The position numbers and the translations under genes were made by a program. The notes under the pieces were generated by a model. The model did no database searches. It saw only the letters and a program-made list of their open reading frames with translations, and was not told the origin of the DNA. From Edaphobacter sp. (GTDB lineage Bacteria; Acidobacteriota; Terriglobia; Terriglobales; Acidobacteriaceae), in NCBI GenBank assembly GCA_025462645.1, contig JAOAPB010000018.1:1-64000 (forward strand): a DNA stretch of 64,000 nt, read 5' to 3'. Each line of letters opens with the position of its first letter. Position 1 is the stretch's first letter. Positions 8,284 to 17,741 of the stretch are shown piece after piece.

Positions 8284-9111
8284 TTAGTTCATCCAGCGCT
8301 TGTCTTTGGGGTCGCGACGAGCCTCGTCGGGATCGACGTAACGGCCGTCCTTGTCGAAGTGAACTTCGCGATTTTGCTTGCGCATGTAGACCTCGAACTT
8401 GCGGGCAGCACGGCGGCGCTTCCAGCGATAGTAGCCGTTGCGGATGCCGAAGTAACGCTCGCTGAAGCCGAAGGTGAGGCCGCGGCGAGGAGCAGACCGG
8501 ACATAGAGATAACCGACGAGCGCGCCGCAGAGCTGTGTGAGGGCTCCGAAGCGGTCGTCTCCTTTGAGCAGGACGGCGACGCTGATGAGGATATAGATCG
8601 CAACGAAGTACTTCGCCTTCATGCGGATGACGAAGTAGAGGCGGATCTCCTGATCTCCCGCGACGACGGCGAAGGCGACCAGCAGAGCGAAGATGGGCGC
8701 CCATGCGCCGAGGGTGACGAGATCCGGACGCAGGCCGAAGATGTGCGTGAAGGTGAGGGCGGAGGCGAGGAGAGCGCCACCGGCGGTCGAGAGGAGATAC
8801 AACTCCAGCAGCCAGCGGGAGCCGTAGATTCCCTCCAGGTACGATCCTGTAAACCAGAGCGTCAGCATGGCGAAGAGCGTGCCAAGGATGCCCATCGGCA
8901 GGAAGGCATAGGTGAGAAGCTGCCAGACCTCTCCACGCAAAACAGCAGCGGGGACAAGCGCGAGGTGCCCGAGCAGAAGGGCGACGGGTGCAGGCGCGAC
9001 CCAACCGAAGATCGCAAAGCCGAAGAAGACGACGACGTTGATCAGGATGAGCCGACGCGTCGACCCGGCGAAGGGCGGAAGCGCTAACGAGATGGGGCTT
9101 GAACGAGGCAT
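8284..9111 (-). CDS. Rhomboid-family membrane protein lacking protease residues
   Basis: 275 residues with about six membrane segments in residues 20-205 and a basic cytoplasmic tail of 70 residues. The rhomboid frame is visible: WQLLTYAFLPMGILGTLFAM, then GSYLEGIYGSRWLLELYL, then TLGAWAPIFALLVAF. In active rhomboids the third block is GxSG; here residues 135-138 are GAWA, so the serine is gone. The C-terminal histidine block is TQLCGALVG (192-200), with Gln where His is needed. The HxxxHxxxN region of segment 2 is also lost. It is therefore a pseudoprotease of the iRhom/Derlin or TMEM115 type, with a possible membrane-protein chaperone role. Confidence 0.8.
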   Translation of the reverse strand: MPRSSPISLALPPFAGSTRRLILINVVVFFGFAIFGWVAPAPVALLLGHLALVPAAVLRGEVWQLLTYAFLPMGILGTLFAMLTLWFTGSYLEGIYGSRWLLELYLLSTAGGALLASALTFTHIFGLRPDLVTLGAWAPIFALLVAFAVVAGDQEIRLYFVIRMKAKYFVAIYILISVAVLLKGDDRFGALTQLCGALVGYLYVRSAPRRGLTFGFSERYFGIRNGYYRWKRRRAARKFEVYMRKQNREVHFDKDGRYVDPDEARRDPKDKRWMN

Positions 9112-9171
9112 TGCGTACCAGTCTCTATTTCATCACGAATGCTGGGCTCTGGCATTTCGAGAGGTACGGCT

Positions 9172-10695
9172 CTAGGACTTCGGGGCAGATGGCGCGCTGA
9201 AGTTTCGCGTGGGGCGGGTGGGCATGGGCAGCACGGCGGCGCTGCGGTGACCGGCCGAATCGACGGAGCGAACGCCAAAGACGACGTTATCCTTTGAGAT
9301 AGGCAACTTGATGGTGGTGGCGGAGCCGGTGCCCTGAGCCATCGTCCAGGCAGGGTCTTCGGTGTTGCGCCAGACAACCTCGTAGGTCGCGCCTGCCGGC
9401 ATACCTGCGGGAGCCGCCCAGGTGAGCTCGGTGTTGTTGTCGAGGGCCTGGGTGAGGATGTGAACGTTTTGGGGAATCCCCGGCGCGGAGGCGAGCGTAG
9501 CCAGTATGGCTGCGTTGAGCCGGGTGACATTGGCAACATAGTTGAAGTCGACGTACTTGAGCAGATCGCCGTACTGAACTCCATTTTCAACGCGGATGTT
9601 CTGGTGCTGATGATCGAAGTTTTCGCGCCACTCGGTGAGGCGGACAGCGGTAAAGCCTTCGGCGTTGAAGCTGGAGTGGTCTCCACCGCGGAGAAAGCGG
9701 TCGCGCCGGAAGATGAGAACAGGGTGGAAGGCAGGTATAGCCTGAATCAGATTGCTATGAGGACGACCGGGCGGTGTTTCCGCGGAGACGCGGTGGGTGG
9801 AGGGGGTAAAGTATGAGCGGCTGATCTCCGCGATAGCGCGGGCGAGCTCGCGAGAGGGCGAGTCGTTCTCCGCTCCAAGGCCTTGAATGGCGCGAATTTC
9901 CTCGGGTGTCGCTGCAGCGGGGATACCTTCGGAGAAGACGCGTAAGGCGGTCTTGTCGGCACTGGTATCGCCGGGAGTTGTGTCTCCGCCGACGATATCG
10001 TTGTTGAGGACGGCCTCCAGCTGCCATCCCTCGGACTTTGCGAGCTTGGCCAAGTGCCTGCTTCCGTTCAGGCCCTGCTCCTCCCCGGCTACCGCGACGA
10101 AGACAATGCTGCTGGGGAACTTCAGTTTGCTGAGGACACGGGCCGACTCGATGGAAGCGGCGACTCCGCTGGCGTCATCGTTCGCGCCGGGGGCAAGGTC
10201 GTGGGTATTGAAGTTATCGGAGTTGCGGGAGTCATAGTGGCCTGTGATGAGGACTTTACGAGGGGCCTGAGCAGGATCGGATCCGTGGAGGATGGCATAG
10301 ACGTTGGTGAGCTTCGTCGGTTTGCGAATTCGCGAGGCCGACCCCTCCTGCGGAGGCTCGATGAAGTCGTCGCGTTTGACCTCGAGACAGCCGCCGCAAT
10401 CGGCCGAGATACGCTTGAACTCCGATTCGATCCAGTCGGCGGCAGCGCTGACACCCGTACCTGGAGGCAGGTCCGTCTCCATGCTGGAGAGGGTGCTGCG
10501 GTTGTTGAAGCTGACGAGCTTTTCAATCGTGGCGCGGATATGTTCCACGGAGACCTGCTGCAGGGCGGCGGCGATGGCCGGGTCGGCCGGTGCGGGAGTG
10601 ATGGACATGCCTATCTGCTGGGCGTGAAGGACTTGGCAGACAAGAAGCGCAGCAGGGAAGGCGAAACGAGCGGGAAAACGGAGATCGATGGTCAT
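9172..10695 (-). CDS. Secreted M28-family zinc metallopeptidase with C-terminal Fn3-like domain
   Basis: 507 residues from ATG 10695, which has AAGGA as ribosome binding site; the open frame upstream is not supported. After a signal peptide ending in HAQ comes an M28 peptidase domain. The dinuclear zinc set is visible as TGHYDSRNSD (His), PGANDDASG (bridging Asp), GEEQGLNGS (catalytic Glu-Glu), NNDIVGG (Asp) and GGDHSSF (His). Residues 415-490 resemble a fibronectin type III fold (NTELTWAAPAGMPAGATYEV). It probably acts as an extracytoplasmic aminopeptidase or carboxypeptidase in peptide scavenging. Confidence 0.9.
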   Translation of the reverse strand: MTIDLRFPARFAFPAALLVCQVLHAQQIGMSITPAPADPAIAAALQQVSVEHIRATIEKLVSFNNRSTLSSMETDLPPGTGVSAAADWIESEFKRISADCGGCLEVKRDDFIEPPQEGSASRIRKPTKLTNVYAILHGSDPAQAPRKVLITGHYDSRNSDNFNTHDLAPGANDDASGVAASIESARVLSKLKFPSSIVFVAVAGEEQGLNGSRHLAKLAKSEGWQLEAVLNNDIVGGDTTPGDTSADKTALRVFSEGIPAAATPEEIRAIQGLGAENDSPSRELARAIAEISRSYFTPSTHRVSAETPPGRPHSNLIQAIPAFHPVLIFRRDRFLRGGDHSSFNAEGFTAVRLTEWRENFDHQHQNIRVENGVQYGDLLKYVDFNYVANVTRLNAAILATLASAPGIPQNVHILTQALDNNTELTWAAPAGMPAGATYEVVWRNTEDPAWTMAQGTGSATTIKLPISKDNVVFGVRSVDSAGHRSAAVLPMPTRPTRNFSAPSAPKS

Positions 10696-10740
10696 GAATC
10701 GTCCTTTTGTGGAAACCAAACCGCTGTAACAATCGTAAGC

Positions 10741-10769
10741 TTGACGTACTGGCAGACGGTCGCTAAAAG
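10741..10769 (+). promoter_or_regulatory. Candidate sigma-70 promoter of the LysW-like gene
   Basis: TTGACG at 10741-10746 and TAAAAG at 10764-10769 are separated by 17 bases. The -10 hexamer is poor. It lies inside a small inverted repeat, CGCTA (10761-10765) and TAGCG (10772-10776), which could bind a regulator. The call rests on spacing and the -35 only. Confidence 0.35.
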
Positions 10770-10847
10770 AATAGCGAAGGGGTTCCGCGAGTGCCGTTCC
10801 TATCATCCTATAGGCCGGCAAGTGAAACCAAGCCTGGAGGCTCGATC

Positions 10848-11048
10848 ATGGCTGTTGTATGTCCCGAATGCGATAACCCGATTGATGTGGATGTCGATGA
10901 GGTAGAAGAAGGCGAGACCGTGCAGTGTGACGAGTGCGGCGTCGATCTTGAGATTGTCTCCGTCGAACCGTTGCAGTTGGTGGCTCTTGAGGAGTCCGGC
11001 TACGACGATGAAGACACTAGCCATCTTGTTGAAGAGGAAGATGAGTAG
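10848..11048 (+). CDS. LysW-like acidic zinc-ribbon protein
   Basis: 66 residues from ATG 10848, with GGAGG seven bases upstream. Two CxxC knuckles (Cys5/8 in CPEC and Cys27/30 in CDEC) enclose an acidic spacer, then a very acidic tail ending in EEEDE. The layout matches LysW/ArgW amino-group carriers, whose C-terminal Glu is conjugated to aminoadipate or glutamate in LysX-type lysine/arginine biosynthesis. The canonical EDWGE end is not present and no lysX/argX homologue is in the window, so a carrier role is uncertain. A zinc-ribbon regulatory or structural role is the alternative. Confidence 0.7.
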   Translation: MAVVCPECDNPIDVDVDEVEEGETVQCDECGVDLEIVSVEPLQLVALEESGYDDEDTSHLVEEEDE

Positions 11049-11079
11049 CGGGACTCGTGGTAGCCGTATACTGAAGCAT

Positions 11080-11472
11080 ATGAAGCATTCTCCCTTTTTG
11101 TTCCGTTCCGTTGCCAGCAAGGTAGTTCTCGTCTCCTGTTCGCTTGCCGCGTTTACCCTGGCTACTCCGAAGGGGAATGTATTCGCGCAGCAGCGCGGTC
11201 CTGTGCAGCGCGTAGTGCAGGGTAAGGTCATGGACAAGTCCGATGCTCCAATGCAAGGGGCGGTCGTGTACCTCAAGGATGGGCATAGTCTTGCGGTGAA
11301 AAGCTTTATCTCTGGGGATCAGGGTGCATATCGATTTGGGCAGTTGGCTCAAAATACCGACTATGAGATCTGGGCGGAGCATGATGGCAAGAAGAGCCCT
11401 GTAAAGACGATCAGCTCGTTTGATAGCAAGAACCAGTTCTTCATCAATCTGAAGATCGATTCTGGAAAATAA
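11080..11472 (+). CDS. Secreted protein with carboxypeptidase-regulatory-like domain
   Basis: 130 residues. The N-terminus is a Sec signal peptide ending near FAQ (about residue 35). The mature part is one small beta-sandwich: VVQGKVMDKSDAPMQGAVVY, then GAYRFGQLAQNTDYEIWAEH and a final FFINLKID. The same domain type begins the large receptor transcribed towards this gene. Such single-domain proteins are frequent in Acidobacteriota and have no assigned role. The gene lies 31 bp after the LysW-like gene and may share its transcript. A strong terminator follows. Confidence 0.75.
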   Translation: MKHSPFLFRSVASKVVLVSCSLAAFTLATPKGNVFAQQRGPVQRVVQGKVMDKSDAPMQGAVVYLKDGHSLAVKSFISGDQGAYRFGQLAQNTDYEIWAEHDGKKSPVKTISSFDSKNQFFINLKIDSGK

Positions 11473-11681
11473 GCGCATTTTTTTCTTGCGCTCTTTCGCC
11501 GGGGGTTTCGATGCTTTTGGCCCAGATTTGAGGGGTGTGGGAGAGTTGTGACCGTTTTTGTGGTGCAACTTGTGGTGAAAAATGTGGCAAGGGTGGACAG
11601 ATTGTGGTGTTTGGCAGACACTATCGGACGACTGAAATCGTGCCACTCTTTTGAAATATTTTTTTGTGGATTTCCTAAGTG

Positions 11682-11711
11682 AAACGGGGACTGCCTGGGC
11701 AGTCCCCGTTT
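11682..11711. terminator. Strong bidirectional terminator
   Basis: AAACGGGGACTGCC (11682-11695) pairs perfectly with 11698-11711, a 14-bp stem whose ends supply A and T tracts for both directions. It lies between the convergent small secreted protein gene and the TonB-dependent receptor gene. Confidence 0.9.
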
Positions 11712-11730
11712 CGTTGGTTGGTGGGGTGGG

Positions 11731-14700
11731 TTAGAAGGTGTAGGCGATCTTCAACTGGATCTGGCGAGCCGCCTGAAAGAGCGCGGGCTGGCCGTAGCGG
11801 TTGGAGACGGTCTTCTTCTGGCTCGTGCTGTTGCTGACTGCAGCATAATCCCATCCACTCGTCAGTGACTTGTAGTCATAACCCGTTGGGTTTGTGGGAT
11901 CGGATGGGGACGTTGCCGTTGTAATCGGCAGGTCATAAAAGGACGTTGGAGCGTGCTGGTTGAGCAGGTTATAGAAGTTGAATTCCACGCCGAGCTTACG
12001 ATTCTCGTGGTCCTTACTGAGCGGAATGTAATGAACTAGATTCGCGTTTGTCTGAAGGTACGCCGGAGTACGACGACCTTGCGTAACACCGTCAATCACA
12101 ACGTTGCCGCTCGCCGAATCACGATGCAGATTGACCCAGTTACCCTGGTCTTCCACAAACTGGCAGCTCGATGTAGAAGCGAGCGTGGGCCAGCAAGTAG
12201 AGAGGGGGGTTCCCTGGAAGATGGACTGCGAGAGGCCCAGACTGCTGTCTCCTCCGAACCAGTGCTGGCGATAGTTGCCAAATGCCTGGAAGGCATTGGG
12301 GCGATCGGTGGGTAGCGGACCGCCGAAGGGCTTTCCGTGTGCAGTGAACTGCATCTGAGGCTCGTCGAAGGAGCGGTTGTTGTTGGGACTCTGGCGACCT
12401 CCACTACCATCGGAGATGTTGGTGCTGGTGAGACCCGGGTAGTTGCCGGTGAGTTTGCTGTACGTGTAGAAGGCGCTTATGAACCACTTGTTCGCAATCG
12501 TCTTGGTCACTTTCAGTTCGAGGCCATCGTAGTTGCGGCTGGCCTTAGGCTGAAGGGGGCAAGTAGGGCAGAGGGGGGCGGTGAGGCCGCTACCGTACAA
12601 GGTACGGTGCAGGGTGTCTCCGTATCCGGGCCCGGGGTTACCAATATAGAAGCCAAGACTATCACTGGCACCAATATCCTCAATCGTATTATCGAGGCGC
12701 TTGCGTGCATAACGTGCAGTGAACGACATTGTCGGCGTGACAGCCCACTCTGCGCCAGCTACAACTTCGTGCTGTGACATCGGCTTGATATTGGGATCGA
12801 CTCCGGGGTCCTGCGTGTTGGTGATGTTCTTGCGGAAGTCGAGGTTTTCGATGAAGGTACCGACGCCAACCCCTGGAGCGGGGCCTGAGGCCGGGCATCC
12901 GTGGTTGCCGGGAGCAGTGGGTAAGATGGTGTTGAAGTTGAAGTCGTCCCATGCGTAGGTGCAGTCATGCCAGTACTGTCCGCCGAAGGAACCGGAGGGC
13001 AGAGAGTATTTGATGATGTCGTAGAACTTGCCGTAGCTGGCGTAGACCTTGACCTTGCCGTTATGAAGAAGATCATAGGCACCCCCGATACGGGGAGCGA
13101 CCTTCTGGCCGAAGCCAAAGCCGATGCTGGACGCACCTGCGGAGTAGGGAGGCAGATACTCCTTGTCGAAGCGAACGCCAGCGTTGATGGTGAGGCCGGT
13201 GTGGCCAACCTGCCATCCGTCCTGGAGATAGAATGCCGAGTTATTGCCTTTGGCGATTCCGGCATTGTCGACACCATCGTGAACGGTGAAGTAGCCATAG
13301 TTCCCACGGCAGTGACCTTGGGCTGAGGAACCGTACTTCGCTACGTTAGCAGCGATCACCGCATCGCAAGCGGTGAGAACGGTTCCGACAGGATAGTCAG
13401 CGCCGAAGTACAAATCAACTTCCGAGCCGTTATAGCCGCTGAATGGCTTGTTTGTCGTATGGCTCAGAGCGTAGCCGACCTGGAAGTTGTGAGTCCCATA
13501 CAGGCCGGATTTGAGATACGAGAAATCGATGTTGAACTGATTGCGCGCAAGGACATTGTAGAAATTTATTTGATTACTCGACATGTTCGACGTACCCGAC
13601 GAGGCGAAGTAGGAAGAAGGGACGCGGGCATCCGAAAAAGTAATGCCATGACCGGCATTGTTCGGATCGGGCTGGAGGGTCTCAGTGCCGCGCTTGAGTA
13701 CGCCGTTAACAATCGTATCGGCGACGGCCGAAGTCTGGTACACGTAACGGACGCCGGATGGCTTGCCACGATCTTCGGAGTTGGCATAGGTATAACCGAA
13801 TCGCGAGGAGACAAGCATACGCGAGTTGATGGTGTAGTCGGCGCCAAAGAGATAGACCGAAGCGGGATTGACAGTTCCAGTATCTTGCCGGAAGGTCGTG
13901 GGGTCCGTCGTAGCACTGGAGTTTCTCTGGCCGAGCTTGCTGTCCGGATTGGGCAGTGCGCTGCCGGTTAGGCGGGCGTATGAATTCTCCCAAGCCGCGA
14001 AGAGGTTAAGCCTGCTGATCGGAGAGTAATCCAGCCGCAGGAATCCGTAGTGGGTATCCAGGCTCGTGTTGAAGTCGCGTGGGCCGGGATTGACTCCGGT
14101 GAAGTTAACGCTACGCCGTGCGCGATAGATCTGAGGCACATAGCTGGCGAAGATGCGGAGTTTATCCTTGAGCAGCGGACCGCCAATCGTGAAGCCCGGC
14201 TCGATGATCTTATAGTGGTCCTGCTTGCCGATGTAATACTGCGCCGGCGCATCCGTGCGCGTATTGGAGTTGGCCGAAGTGGTGGGGTCGAGACGCAGAC
14301 CGCACTGTGCCGTGTAGGTGAATGCGCATTGATCGTTGGCGTTCAAGGCGCTGGAGCGGTAGTAAGTGAAGAAGCTGCCGTGCCAGTTGTTGTTGCCGCG
14401 CTGGCTGACGACATTGATGACGCCGCCGAGAGCACCGCCGTATTGGGCTTCAAAGCTCGAAGTCTTGACCGCGACTTCCTGAACGAACTCGTTGGGCACG
14501 TTGAAGCCAGACTGACCGCCAGCAGCGGTACCGGAGCCGCCACCGGCAATACCGGTGATGTTGACGCCTTCAAGGAGATAGATGTTTTCTGCGTCACTGG
14601 CTCCGTCGATCTGGTAGCCATTGGTTCGCGCGCCGGCAACGAGAGGAGAGATAACTGCGGTAGAAGTGGTGCTTGGAGCGAAGCTTTGGAGAGGCTCCTG

Positions 14701-15201
14701 ACGCGCGCCGGGAGCAAACGCAATAACCGACTGGAACGAACGTCCCTTGGGGATCAGTTGCAGGACCTCGTTGGTGATGGTGGTCTCGACCTTGCTCTGA
14801 GTAATATCGACTTGTGCGGCAGCAGAATTAACCTCGACTACCGTTTCATTTGTGCCTGGATAGGCTTTGATATTGATGGTCGGGAGGTCTCCAGCGTGGA
14901 TATCCAAACCCGTAAGGTTTGCCGACATTCCCTGACCGCTGATAGTAAGGCGGTAGGCTCCCGGCGGGAGAGCATTAATACGGTAAAAACCGTGCGAATC
15001 TGCCGTTGACCTGACAGGCTTCATGAGTGCGGGGCTGGAAGCTTCGACGATGGCTCCGGCGACGACCGCGCCGGAGAGGTCAGTGACAGTGCCTTGAATA
15101 GCACCCGTGGTCTCTTGTGCGATGGCGATGGGAAGCGCCGCGAACGTTAGCAGTAGCAGGCAGAGCGCTGCCAGGCTGTGCAACAGCTTTGGAATTCTCA
15201 T
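11731..15201 (-). CDS. Oar-like TonB-dependent receptor with N-terminal carboxypeptidase-regulatory domain
   Basis: 1156 residues from ATG 15201, with GAGAGG upstream. A signal peptide ends at AIAQ. Then comes a carboxypeptidase-regulatory domain (GAIQGTVTDLSGAVVAGAIV to LPPGAYRLTISG, about 30-115), a plug domain (PKGRSFQSVIAFAPGAR, then GGALGGVINVVSQRGNNNWH), and a long beta-barrel ending in IQLKIAYTF with a terminal aromatic. This is the Oar/SusC-like class expanded in Acidobacteriota. The substrate is unknown; oligosaccharides or plant polymers are usual guesses. Energy would come from TonB-ExbB-ExbD such as the set at 60.3-63.0 kb. It stands alone, without a SusD-like partner. Confidence 0.93.
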   Translation of the reverse strand: MRIPKLLHSLAALCLLLLTFAALPIAIAQETTGAIQGTVTDLSGAVVAGAIVEASSPALMKPVRSTADSHGFYRINALPPGAYRLTISGQGMSANLTGLDIHAGDLPTINIKAYPGTNETVVEVNSAAAQVDITQSKVETTITNEVLQLIPKGRSFQSVIAFAPGARQEPLQSFAPSTTSTAVISPLVAGARTNGYQIDGASDAENIYLLEGVNITGIAGGGSGTAAGGQSGFNVPNEFVQEVAVKTSSFEAQYGGALGGVINVVSQRGNNNWHGSFFTYYRSSALNANDQCAFTYTAQCGLRLDPTTSANSNTRTDAPAQYYIGKQDHYKIIEPGFTIGGPLLKDKLRIFASYVPQIYRARRSVNFTGVNPGPRDFNTSLDTHYGFLRLDYSPISRLNLFAAWENSYARLTGSALPNPDSKLGQRNSSATTDPTTFRQDTGTVNPASVYLFGADYTINSRMLVSSRFGYTYANSEDRGKPSGVRYVYQTSAVADTIVNGVLKRGTETLQPDPNNAGHGITFSDARVPSSYFASSGTSNMSSNQINFYNVLARNQFNIDFSYLKSGLYGTHNFQVGYALSHTTNKPFSGYNGSEVDLYFGADYPVGTVLTACDAVIAANVAKYGSSAQGHCRGNYGYFTVHDGVDNAGIAKGNNSAFYLQDGWQVGHTGLTINAGVRFDKEYLPPYSAGASSIGFGFGQKVAPRIGGAYDLLHNGKVKVYASYGKFYDIIKYSLPSGSFGGQYWHDCTYAWDDFNFNTILPTAPGNHGCPASGPAPGVGVGTFIENLDFRKNITNTQDPGVDPNIKPMSQHEVVAGAEWAVTPTMSFTARYARKRLDNTIEDIGASDSLGFYIGNPGPGYGDTLHRTLYGSGLTAPLCPTCPLQPKASRNYDGLELKVTKTIANKWFISAFYTYSKLTGNYPGLTSTNISDGSGGRQSPNNNRSFDEPQMQFTAHGKPFGGPLPTDRPNAFQAFGNYRQHWFGGDSSLGLSQSIFQGTPLSTCWPTLASTSSCQFVEDQGNWVNLHRDSASGNVVIDGVTQGRRTPAYLQTNANLVHYIPLSKDHENRKLGVEFNFYNLLNQHAPTSFYDLPITTATSPSDPTNPTGYDYKSLTSGWDYAAVSNSTSQKKTVSNRYGQPALFQAARQIQLKIAYTF

Positions 15202-15539
15202 CTCGTATAGCCTCTCAAAAAGGTAAGTCTCCTCACGAAAGCTCGCTTGGAGGGTTGTTACTCGGCCATGTCTGCGATCCGTACTTTGCGGTCGAAGTAT
15301 CATGTCGAGCATTTGGGTCCTCACAGACACAAAAAGGGGCTCTCAGGCACACGACTGCTGTGTCTGCAAAAGGGGCGGTAGGCGCTCTCAACGCCCTCCG
15401 TCAGGTTTAGGCAATGGTGGGAAACTACAGGGGTTATTGTGAAACGTCAACCAAAAAAATGTGACCAAGTGGATTTTTTTTGTGACGACCATGTATAGGG
15501 AGTGACAAGTGGAATGGAAGTTGGGATGGGTACAGCTTT
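15202..15539. other. 338-bp intergenic region upstream of the receptor gene
   Basis: No credible gene. It carries the receptor leader and promoter on the minus strand and, near 15442-15484, an A/T-rich stretch with runs of A and T (WTTTTTTTG type) at the 3' end of the cupin gene's neighbour. I could not identify a clear promoter or operator. Confidence 0.4.
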
Positions 15540-15887
15540 TTAAGCGTCTATCCGATCGCCGTGGCTGGGAGGTTGGCTGGTGACGAGGATTCGCACCGCC
15601 TGGGCGCTGCGATTGATGGCTTGATGGGATTGGCCGGGTGCGATCTCGATGCCCTGGCCGGCCTGGAGGGTGAAAGCGTGGTGCTCGATCTCGAGGGTGA
15701 GCTCGCCGGAGAGGACGAAGAAGAACTGGCGGGCGCGGACGTGGTGGTGGCGCGTCTCGCTGGTGCCGGGTGGCATCAGCTCTTCGATGATGTTGAGTTC
15801 GGGCGTGCGGACGAGGTACCAGCCGTCGCAGTTGTTGCCCCAGGTGTAGTGCTCGGCGTTGGCGGTGGAGATGGGCTTGGCAGGCAT
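15540..15887 (-). CDS. Small single-domain cupin
   Basis: 115 residues from ATG 15887 (MPAKPISTANAEHY). A longer frame overlaps the carboxylase gene and is rejected. Cupin motif 1 appears as PGTSETRHHHVRARQFFFVLSGE, with three His and a Glu-containing end. Motif 2 follows as IAPGQSHQAINRS with one His, so a metal site is plausible. Proteins of this size and layout are often labelled mannose-6-phosphate isomerase-like cupin, without real evidence for that reaction. It lies 70 bp downstream of the carboxylase beta subunit gene on the same strand and may be co-transcribed. Confidence 0.8.
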   Translation of the reverse strand: MPAKPISTANAEHYTWGNNCDGWYLVRTPELNIIEELMPPGTSETRHHHVRARQFFFVLSGELTLEIEHHAFTLQAGQGIEIAPGQSHQAINRSAQAVRILVTSQPPSHGDRIDA

Positions 15888-15957
15888 CTTTAGGGTATAG
15901 GCGAATCTCAAAGATGAAAGCAAGAGCGGACCCGCGAGAAGGTATACCATCCAATCG

Positions 15958-17625
15958 CTACAGCGGTATGTTTCCGTGTTTCTTCGGTGGGTTCTTTTCA
16001 CGCTTGGTGGATAGCATGTCGAGGGCGGTGTTGAGGCGGCGGCGGGTTTCGCTGGGGCGGATGACGGCGTCGATGTAGCCTCGTTCGGCGGCGACATAGG
16101 GATTGGCGAAGCGCTCGCGGAACTCCTCCACCTTTTCGCTGCGGGCTTCGGCGAGGATGGCCAGCTTCTCCTCTTCGGTGAAGGGTTTGCCCTGGGGCCA
16201 CATGGCCTGGGCGCGGCGAACGACGGCGTCGAGCTCGCGCTTGTAGACGATGTTGACGGCTCCTTCGGGGCCCATGACGGCTATCTCGGCGGTGGGCCAG
16301 GCGAGATTGACATCGGTGCGGAGGTGCTTGGAGCTCATGACGCAGTAGGCTCCGCCGTAGGCCTTGCGCGTGATGACGGTGAGCTTCGGGACCGTTGCCT
16401 CAGCGAAGGCGTAGAGCAGCTTGGCGCCGTGGCGGATGATGCCGCCGTGCTCCTGCTGGATGCCGGGCATGAAGCCGGGGACGTCCTCGAAGGTGATGAG
16501 GGGGATGTTGAAGGCGTCGCAGAAGCGGACGAAGCGCGCGCCCTTGACGCTGGCGTTGATGTCGAGCACTCCGGCGAGGAAGGCGGGCTGGTTCGCCACG
16601 ATCCCTACGGGACGGCCGTTCATGCGGGCGAAGCCGACGACGAGATTGCGGGCGTAGTGCTCGTGGACCTGGAAGAGATAGCCCGCGCCTGTCTCGTCTT
16701 TGTCTACGATTTTGGTGATGACGTCGACCATGTCGTAGGGTTGGTTGCTCTCTTCGGGGATGATGGTGTCGAGGGTGGCATCGGCTCGGGCAGGATCGTC
16801 GGTGGTGGGCTTACGGGGCGGGTCGTCGAGGTTGTTGGAGGGGATGAAGCTGAGCAGCTCGCGGACGGTGGCGAGGATCTCGCGGTCGTCGTGGGCCATG
16901 AAGTGGGCGACGCCGGAGATCTCGTTGTGGGTTACAGCTCCGCCGAGCTCGGCCTTGGTGACGTCCTCGTGGGTGACGGTCTTGATGACGTCGGGACCGG
17001 TGACGAACATGTAGCTCGTCTTCTCCGTCATGAGGGTGAAGTCGGTGATCGCGGGGGAGTACACCGCTCCGCCGGCGCAGGGGCCGAGGATGGCGGAGAT
17101 CTGCGGGATGACACCGCTGGCGAGGGTGTTGCGGAGGAAGATGTCCGTGTAGCCGGCGAGGGAGACGACGCCCTCCTGGATGCGGGCTCCGCCGGAGTCG
17201 TTGAGGCCGATGACGGGAGCGCCGACGCGCATGGCCATGTCCATGATCTTGACGATTTTGGCGGCGTTGGATTCGGAGAGGGAGCCTCCGAAGACGGTGA
17301 AGTCCTGGGCGAAGACGAAGACGACGCGACCGTGGATCCGGCCATGGCCGGTGATGAAGCCGTCGCCGGGGACGCGCTGGTCGGCCATGCCGAAGTCGGT
17401 GGCGCGGTGGGTGACGAACTTGTCGTTCTCCTCGAAGGTGCCTTCGTCCAGGAGGAGATCGATACGCTCGCGGGCGGTGAGCTTGCCGGATTTGATCTCG
17501 CGAGCCCGGCGCTCGAGGCCCCCGCCCTCTTCGGCGATGGCGTGGCGCGCGGTGAGCTCGGCTAGCTTCGTTTGGTGGGACGTGGTTTTTTGCTGGGGAG
17601 GGGCGGGATGTTCGGCGGCGGCCAT
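15958..17625 (-). CDS. pccB: Acyl-CoA (propionyl-CoA type) carboxylase beta subunit, carboxyltransferase
   Basis: 555 residues. Typical AccD5/PccB features are [40 protein letters not shown], the oxyanion-forming [26 protein letters not shown], and the second-half VEDVPGF-like block ([19 protein letters not shown]) with [12 protein letters not shown]. It transfers the carboxyl group from carboxybiotin to propionyl-CoA or acetyl-CoA, giving methylmalonyl- or malonyl-CoA. No biotin carboxylase lies nearby. The accC-type/BCCP operon at 57.1-59.1 kb is the obvious partner in this window. Start chosen at ATG 17625; the ribosome binding site is weak. Confidence 0.93.
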   Translation of the reverse strand: MAAAEHPAPPQQKTTSHQTKLAELTARHAIAEEGGGLERRAREIKSGKLTARERIDLLLDEGTFEENDKFVTHRATDFGMADQRVPGDGFITGHGRIHGRVVFVFAQDFTVFGGSLSESNAAKIVKIMDMAMRVGAPVIGLNDSGGARIQEGVVSLAGYTDIFLRNTLASGVIPQISAILGPCAGGAVYSPAITDFTLMTEKTSYMFVTGPDVIKTVTHEDVTKAELGGAVTHNEISGVAHFMAHDDREILATVRELLSFIPSNNLDDPPRKPTTDDPARADATLDTIIPEESNQPYDMVDVITKIVDKDETGAGYLFQVHEHYARNLVVGFARMNGRPVGIVANQPAFLAGVLDINASVKGARFVRFCDAFNIPLITFEDVPGFMPGIQQEHGGIIRHGAKLLYAFAEATVPKLTVITRKAYGGAYCVMSSKHLRTDVNLAWPTAEIAVMGPEGAVNIVYKRELDAVVRRAQAMWPQGKPFTEEEKLAILAEARSEKVEEFRERFANPYVAAERGYIDAVIRPSETRRRLNTALDMLSTKREKNPPKKHGNIPL

Positions 17626-17741
17626 AGGGAGCGATTTTAGCAGTGCGAGTGCTATCGATGTCGGCAGATCACACACGCTTTGATGATCGGAGAAGATTTC
17701 CCAATAGCAAAGAAACGGCGAATATATAATCCTTCTACGCC

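Noticed and set aside
16324..17565. 413-codon plus-strand ORF rich in Gly, Asp and Glu
   Set aside because: It is the antisense shadow of the carboxyltransferase gene, which has unambiguous family motifs; the G/C-rich third positions of that gene leave the opposite frame open.
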